Positions 52,646 through 59,256 of a stretch of DNA of 64,000 nt are shown in pieces (positions within the stretch are counted from its first letter, which is position 1; every line of letters begins with the position of its first letter). The DNA is from an uncultured Prevotella sp. (lineage in GTDB: Bacteria; Bacteroidota; Bacteroidia; Bacteroidales; Bacteroidaceae): NCBI GenBank assembly GCA_900770395.1, contig CAAGKM010000023.1, positions 133,570 through 197,569 on the forward strand. The letters are read 5' to 3'. The position numbers and the translations under genes were made by a program. Under the pieces are notes generated by a model. It saw only the letters and a program-made list of their open reading frames with translations. It searched no databases and was not told the origin of the DNA.

Positions 52646-53314
52646 TTATTTTGTAAAATTAATGTTTTTGATAAACGCTTTTGGAATATATGCCGTAGCC
52701 ACGCTGCATATTCCTGGCAGTTCGACGATGACACGCTTCTGTCCTGTAATCTTTGTCACCCTTCCCTCGATACCCTTGAATGGTCCTGCAATGATTCTTA
52801 CCTTATCGCCCGTTTTGTATGTGCCGTTGACATTATCAATCAGCAGGATATGCTCATTGTCGATTGATGTGAGACGGATGAAGTTCTGCATGGCATTGTC
52901 GGGGACGGTCAGAGGCGGATTCATTCCGTTGGACATAGTTGTGAAATGGTCGTAGTAAAAACTGACGATGTTAAGGTCTGTGGATAACTTCAGTAATGAC
53001 TGTATTGAGGACAGTGTAGTGTGTACGAAAAGGAAATTGGGGAGTAGGGGAGTGCGTGTTTTTATGCGTTTGCCATCCACCTTATTATATATAGTATGGA
53101 GAGGAAGGTATGTCTCAATTCCTTTTCCTGTCAGAATGTCGTTTGCCTTCTGTGCCCGTCCGTATGATATACGCAGAACATACCATTGCTTTGTTTCCGT
53201 ATGAGCATTCTCTACCGACACCCCTGTTTGTGAGCCGTCGGCTTCGGGGAGGGCAGTGGCGGTAAAGCCAGAGCGTTGAGGTCTTACGCCTCGGCAGGTT
53301 TCCACATCTGGCAT
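52646..53314 (-). CDS. UpxY-like specialised NusG antiterminator
   Basis: A NusG paralogue of the UpxY/RfaH/LoaP type that would bind RNA polymerase and keep it moving through a long operon. The start at 53314 gives 222 residues; the frame is open to 53503, but that stretch has no NusG similarity. The NGN domain runs from about 42 (KQWYVLRISYGRAQKANDIL, LPNFLFVHTT), and the KOW motif is GDKVRIIAGPFKGIEGRVTK at about 165-185. In Bacteroides such genes head capsule operons; here it heads an operon of exported proteases, with a leader of about 380 nt after its promoter. Confidence 0.85.
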   Translation of the reverse strand: MPDVETCRGVRPQRSGFTATALPEADGSQTGVSVENAHTETKQWYVLRISYGRAQKANDILTGKGIETYLPLHTIYNKVDGKRIKTRTPLLPNFLFVHTTLSSIQSLLKLSTDLNIVSFYYDHFTTMSNGMNPPLTVPDNAMQNFIRLTSIDNEHILLIDNVNGTYKTGDKVRIIAGPFKGIEGRVTKITGQKRVIVELPGICSVATAYIPKAFIKNINFTK

Positions 53315-53662
53315 TGTGTACTTGTTTTTTAGGTTATGGCATCCGAAGACTCGGTATGTCCAGGGCATAAAATAGCGTGAAGCCAGTCCTGTCACTCGTT
53401 TCACGATAGAAAGGCCTTCGCATTGCCCTGTTAGTCGAAACGAGCAACGCTGAAAGCCCCACGCCGATGTATATATAGCAACATCACCCAAAGATATTGG
53501 CAATGACAGCCAATGTCAATGAGAGCTGTATATAATACATCCCATGAGGCGTTCCCGTTGCTTTGTTCTTGACTAACAGTTGAGAGTTTGCGAAGTTCTT
53601 CTATCGTCAAAATCAAAGCGTACAGTTACGCCTTTTATGTAATATGTGTCTTGCCCGCCTCT

Positions 53663-53758
53663 GCCCTTAGGGCTTTCAGCATGAAAAAGACACCACAAAG
53701 GTAATGAAAATGACTGAATTATTTATGTTTTTAATTCAGAGTTTAAATAATATTAACG
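53663..53758. repeat. 96-bp direct repeat, copy A (promoter of protease operon)
   Basis: This differs from copy B (54330-54426) by one inserted base and one substitution. It contains GCCCTTAGGGC (a dyad in the leader), the minus-strand -7 box TACCTTTG (53703-53696), and the dyad CTGAATTA-10-TAATTCAG (53714-53739) over the -33 region. Transcription would run left into the UpxY-like gene. Confidence 0.85.
53696..53739 (-). promoter_or_regulatory. Promoter and operator-like dyad, UpxY/protease operon
   Basis: The -7 box TACCTTTG fits the consensus, but no TTTG is present at -33; instead an 8-bp dyad (CTGAATTA/TAATTCAG) occupies that position, as expected for an activator- or repressor-dependent promoter. 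Confidence 0.6.
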
Positions 53759-53805
53759 GTTGAGGTATTTCCAAAAGCATTGCATGATACGGCAATACGA
53801 AGATT

Positions 53806-53990
53806 TTATAATTCCATTTTCAGTTCTTCATACAGGTCCACTGGTCCCAAATGCCAATATTTGGTACTCTCGGTTGACAGTTTCTTATAGAGTTTTGAGC
53901 GATAGATGCGGTCCAGGCACTCTATCTTTCTATTTTAGTTGCTTCAATAGGGCGTTCCACCACTTCTAAACTGCCGTGGTATATCTTCAT
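53806..53990 (-). pseudogene. DUF3990 remnant (ADP-ribosyltransferase-like), internally deleted
   Basis: The frame opens MKIYHGSLEVVERPIEATKI and stops after 22 codons; just after it, in another frame, ECLDRIYRSKLYKKLSTEST and KYWHLGPVDLYEELKMEL run to a stop at 53806. These are the N-terminal and C-terminal ends of DUF3990 proteins, which are normally about 160-170 residues; some 100 residues of the middle are gone. The ATG overlaps the DUF3791 stop by 4 bases (ATGA), so the two genes were translationally coupled. Function is presumably lost. Confidence 0.7.
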
Positions 53991-54211
53991 GCTTCTTTAT
54001 TTTTTCTTATTTCGATAAACTCATCTATTTCTTCTATCAGCCATTGGCGACCTTGAGTGTGAAGCGGCTCAAAGCACTTGCTAAGATAATCGGTCACTCC
54101 ATACTGCGTAAACAGGTCAAAAACCTGCTCACCAGTCATTCCTTTGGCTACTCCGTATTCTTCTATGCAGAATGCAACGAAAAGGGCTATATCTTTGTCT
54201 TTCTTGCTCAT
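53987..54211 (-). CDS. DUF3791 domain protein
   Basis: A 74-residue acidic protein (MSKKDKDIALFVAFCIEEYG, GEQVFDLFTQYGVTDYLSKC, then RQWLIEEIDEFIEIRKNKEA) matching the DUF3791 family. DUF3791 and DUF3990 genes are commonly paired in Bacteroidota and Firmicutes in a toxin-antitoxin-like arrangement; the partner here is broken, so this may be an orphan antitoxin or immunity protein. Its promoter lies in repeat copy B about 150 bp upstream. Confidence 0.82.
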   Translation of the reverse strand: MSKKDKDIALFVAFCIEEYGVAKGMTGEQVFDLFTQYGVTDYLSKCFEPLHTQGRQWLIEEIDEFIEIRKNKEA

Positions 54212-54329
54212 TGTAATTCTCTTTTCTGCAAATCACCTACACATAGTTTGTATTGTTATAACATCGTTTACGCCTTAGTATATTGTTTCCAATACCTTGT
54301 CCTCGTATCTGTACCATATTTGCAATACC

Positions 54330-54426
54330 GCCCTTAGGGCTTTCAGCATGAAATAAGACACCACAAAGGTAATGAAAATGACTGAATTATTTATGTTTTT
54401 AATTCAGAGTTTAAATAACATTAACG
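54330..54426. repeat. 97-bp direct repeat, copy B (promoter of DUF3791 gene)
   Basis: Second copy of the block at 53663-53758, same orientation. The -7 box is at 54371-54364 (minus strand) and the operator-like dyad at 54382-54407. The two copies bracket the DUF3791/DUF3990 pair, about 570 bp apart. Confidence 0.85.
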
Positions 54427-54459
54427 TTTAGTGAGCGCAAATAATAAAGTCTTAATTGT

Positions 54460-55389
54460 TTATTTTTTAGCAATAATATCTCTAAGGTCTCCCTGCCTCA
54501 CATTCATCTTTTTCAGATGGTTGTCAAGAAGGTTGGTAAACTCGTGGTTTTTCAGTCCCCAATATGGGGCAATGAGAAGATTGGCAGGCGACTGGCTGAC
54601 AAAGCGCTCGAGAACCAGTGACGGCCGCAGGCGGCGGATATATTCGGTGACGAGCCGTATATATCCATCGACTGTATATAGGGGGAAGGGTTTTTCGTTG
54701 TATATCTGCGCGAGCCTTGTGTCGCGGATCACCTGCAGCTGGTGTATCTTCAGGGTGGTGAGCGGCAGGGCAGATATCAGCTGAGCCTGACGAAGGCTTT
54801 CCTGCTCATCCTCTCCAGGCAGTCCCAGGATGATGTGTCCTCCACAGAGTATTCCTTTTTCGGCAGTGGCGCATACGGTTTGCTGCACACACTCAAAGGT
54901 GTGGCCGCGATTGATGGCGCGCAGGGTGGCGTTGTTGGCAGTCTCAATGCCATATTCAATCATTACGAAGGTGGAGTGGGAGAGTGCGGAGAGATAGTCG
55001 AGCAGTTCCGCTGTCACGCAGTCGGGGCGTGTGCCGATGATTATTCCCACGACATCGGGTACTGAGAGTGCTTCCTCATACATCCGCTTCAGCACGGGCA
55101 GTGGGGCGTCGGTGTTGGTGTATGCCTGAAAGTAGGCAAGATATTTCATCTCGGGATATTTGCGGGCAAAGAACTGCTTGCCCTCCTCCAACTGTCGGGT
55201 GATGCTTGTTGCCTGTTGACAATACGATGGGTTGAACGTCAGGTTGTTGCAGTAGATGCATCCTCCTGTGCCTATGCGCCCGTCGCGGTTGGGGCAGGTC
55301 ATGCCGGCGTTGACTGAAATCTTCTGCACCTTGTATGGAAACATGGTCTTCAGCCATGAGCCGTAGTCGTTGTATCTTTTACTCTTCAC
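54460..55389 (-). CDS. Radical SAM protein, TIGR01212/YhcC family
   Basis: A 309-residue radical SAM enzyme. The iron-sulfur cysteines are in the extended form CPNRDGRIGTGGCIYC (Cys32, Cys44, Cys47), a hallmark of the YhcC/TIGR01212 family rather than the usual CxxxCxxC. Conserved blocks are GIIIGTRPDCV, MIEYGIETANN and GGHIILGLPGEDEQE. The physiological reaction of the family is not firmly known; some members act in tRNA or RNA modification. It overlaps the upstream TPR gene by 11 bases. Confidence 0.9.
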   Translation of the reverse strand: MKSKRYNDYGSWLKTMFPYKVQKISVNAGMTCPNRDGRIGTGGCIYCNNLTFNPSYCQQATSITRQLEEGKQFFARKYPEMKYLAYFQAYTNTDAPLPVLKRMYEEALSVPDVVGIIIGTRPDCVTAELLDYLSALSHSTFVMIEYGIETANNATLRAINRGHTFECVQQTVCATAEKGILCGGHIILGLPGEDEQESLRQAQLISALPLTTLKIHQLQVIRDTRLAQIYNEKPFPLYTVDGYIRLVTEYIRRLRPSLVLERFVSQSPANLLIAPYWGLKNHEFTNLLDNHLKKMNVRQGDLRDIIAKK

Positions 55390-56599
55390 TTATAATCTTG
55401 TCTATTTCCTCAAATTTCCTGCCCATGTTCAGGTTCAGGTAGATGCGGTAGAGCGCCGGTGCCCACCGCTGTTTCTCGTCGGGGTGCAGCCCGCGGTACT
55501 TTTCCATGTATGGCAGTGCGTGCTGGTAAATCTTTTTCAGCTTTGCCTTGTTCTTTCTCAGTGCGCCGATGTTATCCTCTATCTTCAGCGCCTCGTTGAG
55601 ATAAGCCGTGCCGGCATAGAAATGGGCTTCGGCAATGCTGTCGTTCAGCGATATTACCCTGTCGCACACAGCGATGCACTCATTGTTGCGCTCCATGTTG
55701 AGCAGTGTGTTGGCTTTCGACATCAGCACCAGCAGATTGGTGCTGTCCTGCTGCAATGCGTCGTCACACAGCTGCAGTGCCTCGTTGTGCATGTTGTTCT
55801 TGGCATACCAGTCCTGCAGGTATGTGAAAAAGTATGGGTGTGTGGTGAACTGACGGAATCCTCGGCGCAGTGTGGCAAGATACTGCGTTGTGTCGTTCCT
55901 CATCCGGTATGCCTCGGCTATGTATTGGGTTGTAGTACACAGATGTGCATTGTCGCGCTGTGCCAGTGCCACGTGTTTCAGTGTCTTGTCGGCATCGCCC
56001 ATGTGATAGCCGCAATATGTGGCAAGGTATGCGGCATCGGGCATCAGCGTGTCGTTTTTCAGATAGTCGTAGCTGCCGCTGAATATTGGCTGGTTGGCGC
56101 AGTCAATGTATGTGTCGAAAAAGTCGAAAGCCGTCTTATAGTCGTTTTTTCTCAGGAAGAACGAACCGCCGAAGAACAGGTTAGGGCGGTAGGTGTTGAG
56201 TGTTTGTGCGTGCTTGTTGCGGTACTCCACCTTTGCACCCTCCTTCGTCACCTTGCCTGCTGCCACAGAGTCGAGACGCTCAAGTATCATGAACATCTCC
56301 TTGGCATAGTTAAAGAGCTTCGCCGTGTCGTATTGTTCCCGCAGATACAGTTTCTCGTTTCCCTGAGCATAGAGCTTCTCCACAGCCTCATACCAGGTCA
56401 CATAAACTTTTTCGTTGGTGCGCATCTCCTCACTCTCATTCAGCAGGCGGGTAAGTGTCTTGATTGTGTTGTCAAGGTCCTTGCCGCCTTTCACGTTGAT
56501 GCGGGCTTGCGTATAGTCTTTTTTCTGCTGTTTTGTCTGTGCTGAGACGCCATGCACAGCAATGGCGGATAAAAGTATGATAGAATAAAGTTTTTGCAT
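55379..56599 (-). CDS. Exported TPR protein
   Basis: A 406-residue protein starting at 56599 (MQKLYSIILLSAIAVHGVSA signal peptide), with an AGGAGA ribosome-binding site 5 bases upstream, unusual in this window and deciding the start. The mature part holds about six TPR-like units (NEALQLCDDALQQDSTNLLV; NNECIAVCDRVISLNDSIAE). It is a Bacteroidales-type periplasmic scaffold of unknown partner. It is the first gene of a two-gene unit with the radical SAM gene, with a consensus promoter. Confidence 0.85.
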   Translation of the reverse strand: MQKLYSIILLSAIAVHGVSAQTKQQKKDYTQARINVKGGKDLDNTIKTLTRLLNESEEMRTNEKVYVTWYEAVEKLYAQGNEKLYLREQYDTAKLFNYAKEMFMILERLDSVAAGKVTKEGAKVEYRNKHAQTLNTYRPNLFFGGSFFLRKNDYKTAFDFFDTYIDCANQPIFSGSYDYLKNDTLMPDAAYLATYCGYHMGDADKTLKHVALAQRDNAHLCTTTQYIAEAYRMRNDTTQYLATLRRGFRQFTTHPYFFTYLQDWYAKNNMHNEALQLCDDALQQDSTNLLVLMSKANTLLNMERNNECIAVCDRVISLNDSIAEAHFYAGTAYLNEALKIEDNIGALRKNKAKLKKIYQHALPYMEKYRGLHPDEKQRWAPALYRIYLNLNMGRKFEEIDKIISEE

Positions 56600-56627
56600 A
56601 TTTCTCCTGAATCTTTTCGTTACGGAT

Positions 56628-56661
56628 GCAAAGTTACCGCTTTTTTCCTTACCATCCAAAA
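56628..56661 (-). promoter_or_regulatory. Promoter of TPR/radical SAM unit
   Basis: Minus-strand TTTTGG (56661-56656), 19-bp spacer, TAACTTTG (56636-56629) and C, 29 bp ahead of the TPR start. Confidence 0.75.
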
Positions 56662-56683
56662 CTTTTTGCTTAAATAATGTTTT

Positions 56684-57220
56684 TTAGCAGATAACCTCAT
56701 CCATTATGATATCGTGACAGTCGCTTGGCACCTCGTCAACCAACTGGAAATCAAAGCAAATGCCAATCTTGTATGCCTGCGGCATCTGCACTAACATACG
56801 GTCGTAATATCCTTTTCCCCTGCCCAGACGGTGCCCGTTACGGTCGAATGCCATGCCGGGAACCACAGCCACGTCGATGTCATGGAGTGCGGTGAACAGC
56901 TTGCCCGTAGGTTCCATTATGCCGTAGCTTCCCACTTCAAGATCCTGCCTGCCGGTGTAAAGCCTCAGTTCCATGTTCTCTGTATCCACCACCTTAGGCA
57001 GCACGACAGTCTTGCCGCACAGGGCAAGACTGTCGAGCAGTGTAGTGGTGTCAACCTCGTCGCTCAGCGAGCTATATATAAATAATGTACGCGCGTGAGA
57101 GAAACGGCTGTTGGCTTTCAGACGCTCAACAACGGTGAGCGACATATCGCTCAGTTCCTGAGGGGAATATTGCCGCTTGCGCTGTCTTATTGCTTCTCTT
57201 AGAATTTTTTTGCTTGTCAT
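56684..57220 (-). CDS. 5-formyltetrahydrofolate cyclo-ligase
   Basis: This enzyme converts 5-formyl-THF to 5,10-methenyl-THF with ATP hydrolysis, salvaging a folate storage form. The 178-residue protein starts at MTSKKILREAIRQRKRQYSP (57220). Family motifs are VVPGMAFDRNGHRLGRGKGY YDR (GRGKGYYDR near the end) and YIYSS-like FIYSSLSDEVDT. The C-terminal processing protease gene overlaps its first 95 bases in another frame. Confidence 0.92.
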   Translation of the reverse strand: MTSKKILREAIRQRKRQYSPQELSDMSLTVVERLKANSRFSHARTLFIYSSLSDEVDTTTLLDSLALCGKTVVLPKVVDTENMELRLYTGRQDLEVGSYGIMEPTGKLFTALHDIDVAVVPGMAFDRNGHRLGRGKGYYDRMLVQMPQAYKIGICFDFQLVDEVPSDCHDIIMDEVIC

Positions 57221-58838
57221 ATACTTTTGGGAATGCCATCTTGGCGGCAAACACTTTCAGTGCTTCTTTTATCACAGGGTCGTCGCTGTTGAGATATTCT
57301 GTGAGCGCCTGCTCGTTCTGCATGTTGTAGATAATGCGGCTCACCACATAGCGGTCGAGCAGTGAATAGCTTTTCTTTATCATGAGGTTGCGGCGGCGCA
57401 AGCCGTTCTTTTCAGCATAGCTGGCAAACTTGTCAACAATGTTCTGACGGTTAACATAGTTGCGCAATGACTCCATCGTGTCATATTCGTTGAGCTTCTG
57501 ACGGTTGGCGTCGGTATAAGTGTATGCAAACTGCAGAATCAGTCCGCTCATGGCAGCCTCTTTGTAGTATGATGTCATGCCGAGTGTGTCCTCGCCCACG
57601 AATATGTCGGGAGTGATGCCGCCTCCGCCATACACAGTTCTGCCGATGCTTGTGTGGTAGGCTGGACCGTTCTGCTTGATGCTGTCTTGTGAGAAGAACT
57701 CGCCGTGCTCATAGCGCATGAGCAGGTCTTCCTCATAGCTCTTGTCGGTGCCTGAGGTGTAGGGCTTCTGTATGCAGCGTCCCGATGGGGTGTAGTAGCG
57801 TGCTATGGTGAGACGTATCAGCGAACCGTCGTTGAAGGCGATGGGCTGCTGAACCAGTCCCTTGCCAAACGAGCGCCTGCCGATGATTGTACCGCGGTCG
57901 TTGTCTTGTATGGCACCTGCAAAAATCTCGCTTGCCGATGCCGATGCCTCGTCGATAAGCACAATGAGCGGTATGTGCTGATAGCTGCCCTTGCCGTCGC
58001 TTGCAAAGTTCTGGCGTGGTTGCTTTCTGCCCTGCATATACACTATGAGCTTGTTTTTGGGCAGGAACTCGTTTGCCATCTGCACCGCCGACTGCAGATA
58101 GCCGCCGGTGTTGCCGCGAAGGTCTATTACAAGGTTCTCAAATCCTTCCTGCGACAGCTCAGCCAGCGCAATGAGCATTTCAGCGTAGGTGTTGTCGCCG
58201 AAGTTTTTCACCTTTATATATCCTGTGTTGTCGTCGAGCATATATGTTGCTGTGATGCTGTGGGTCGGTATGTCGCCGCGGGTTATGGTGAACTGCTTTA
58301 TCTTTTTCTCGCCGTAGCGTACCACTCCGATTTTCACCTTTGTGTCCTTGGGACCCTTGAGGCGGTGCATCGCCTCGGTGTTTGTCACCTCCTTGCCCAC
58401 AAACTTCTTGCCGTCTACCATCACAATCTTGTCGCCTGCAATCAGTCCGGCACGCTCGGCAGGACCGTTGCCTATAACATTCTGCACGCGGATTGTGTCC
58501 TCACGTATGGTGAACTCAATGCCTATGCCCGAGAATGAGCCTTTCAGGTCATCGTTGGCAGTCTGCGCATCGTCAGCCGATATGTACACCGAGTGCGGGT
58601 CGAGTTCCGACAGAATCAGCGGCATTGCCTTCTCCACAATATCGTTGGCATTGACTGTGTCTACATACTGGTCGTCAATGATGTGCAGCAAGTTGTTTAG
58701 CTTGTTGCTGCTCGAATTGATGATGCTCAGGCGGTTGCCCGAGAAGTGGTTGGCGTAGAATGTGCCAATAAGTATTCCCGCCACCACGCACAAAGCCATG
58801 ATGATGGGCATCCATCTGTTATTCTTGTTCTTGTTCAT
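57126..58838 (-). CDS. C-terminal processing peptidase (S41, CtpA/Prc type)
   Basis: A 570-residue periplasmic serine protease anchored by one N-terminal helix (about 8-28). The PDZ domain covers about 85-170 (FSGIGIEFTIREDTIRVQNV, AGLIAGDKIVMVDGKKF); the S41 core follows with VIDLRGNTGGYL, then the catalytic block IDEASASASEIFAGA (Ser nucleophile) and the lysine about 25 residues later in GRRSFGKGLVQ. The last 32 codons lie within the cyclo-ligase gene, and the final residues (PSGTERYVAHRC) look unconserved. It overlaps the dCMP deaminase gene by 20 bases. Confidence 0.93.
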   Translation of the reverse strand: MNKNKNNRWMPIIMALCVVAGILIGTFYANHFSGNRLSIINSSSNKLNNLLHIIDDQYVDTVNANDIVEKAMPLILSELDPHSVYISADDAQTANDDLKGSFSGIGIEFTIREDTIRVQNVIGNGPAERAGLIAGDKIVMVDGKKFVGKEVTNTEAMHRLKGPKDTKVKIGVVRYGEKKIKQFTITRGDIPTHSITATYMLDDNTGYIKVKNFGDNTYAEMLIALAELSQEGFENLVIDLRGNTGGYLQSAVQMANEFLPKNKLIVYMQGRKQPRQNFASDGKGSYQHIPLIVLIDEASASASEIFAGAIQDNDRGTIIGRRSFGKGLVQQPIAFNDGSLIRLTIARYYTPSGRCIQKPYTSGTDKSYEEDLLMRYEHGEFFSQDSIKQNGPAYHTSIGRTVYGGGGITPDIFVGEDTLGMTSYYKEAAMSGLILQFAYTYTDANRQKLNEYDTMESLRNYVNRQNIVDKFASYAEKNGLRRRNLMIKKSYSLLDRYVVSRIIYNMQNEQALTEYLNSDDPVIKEALKVFAAKMAFPKVYDKQKNSKRSNKTAQAAIFPSGTERYVAHRC

Positions 58839-59256
58839 CTGGATTAAGATATATAACTTCTATATTTGCTCTTCTCAACAGGTTGATGCCGTCCTCAAGC
58901 CTGTACTTCTCGCCATACACCACGCGCTTTATGCCAGACTGTATTATCAGCTTGGCGCATTCTATGCAGGGCGATGCTGTGATGTAGATGGTTGCGCCCT
59001 CGCTGTTGTTGGAGCTGCGTGCCAGCTTGGTTATTGCGTTAGCTTCGGCGTGCAGCACGTAGGGCTTGGTGAGGTTGTGCTCGTCCTCGCATTGGTTTTC
59101 AAATCCGCTTGGCGTGCCGTTGTAGCCGTCGCTGATTATCATCTTGTCCTTCACTACGAGAGCTCCCACCTGTCGCCGCTTGCAGTAGCTGTTTTCTGCC
59201 CAGATGCGCGCCATGCGCAGGTAGCGGCTGTCCAGAAGTATGCTTTTTTTATCCAC
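58819..59256 (-). CDS. dCMP deaminase (ComE-type deaminase)
   Basis: A 145-residue zinc-dependent cytidine/deoxycytidylate deaminase fold protein, giving dUMP for thymidylate synthesis. Zinc-site motifs are HAEANAI (His69, Glu71) and SPCIECAKL (the two cysteines). The N-terminal half carries the SDGYNGTPSG block of the dCMP deaminase family. It overlaps the M3 peptidase stop by 8 bases and the ctp start by 20 bases, so the three genes form a tight operon. Confidence 0.93.
   Translation of the reverse strand: MDKKSILLDSRYLRMARIWAENSYCKRRQVGALVVKDKMIISDGYNGTPSGFENQCEDEHNLTKPYVLHAEANAITKLARSSNNSEGATIYITASPCIECAKLIIQSGIKRVVYGEKYRLEDGINLLRRANIEVIYLNPDEQEQE

Noticed and set aside
39036..53314. Classical cytoplasmic abortive-infection or CRISPR-associated caspase system
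   Set aside because: Both caspases, both CHAT proteins and the trypsin-like protein carry signal peptides, and no NTPase, STAND or nucleic-acid sensor gene is present.
53431..53616. 61-aa ORF in the leader of the UpxY-like gene
   Set aside because: No start signal or domain was found, and it overlaps the open frame leading into the antiterminator. It could be a leader peptide but nothing supports it.
55370..56545. 391-aa plus-strand ORF opposite the TPR gene
   Set aside because: It is an antisense shadow; the minus-strand gene has a signal peptide, ribosome-binding site and promoter.
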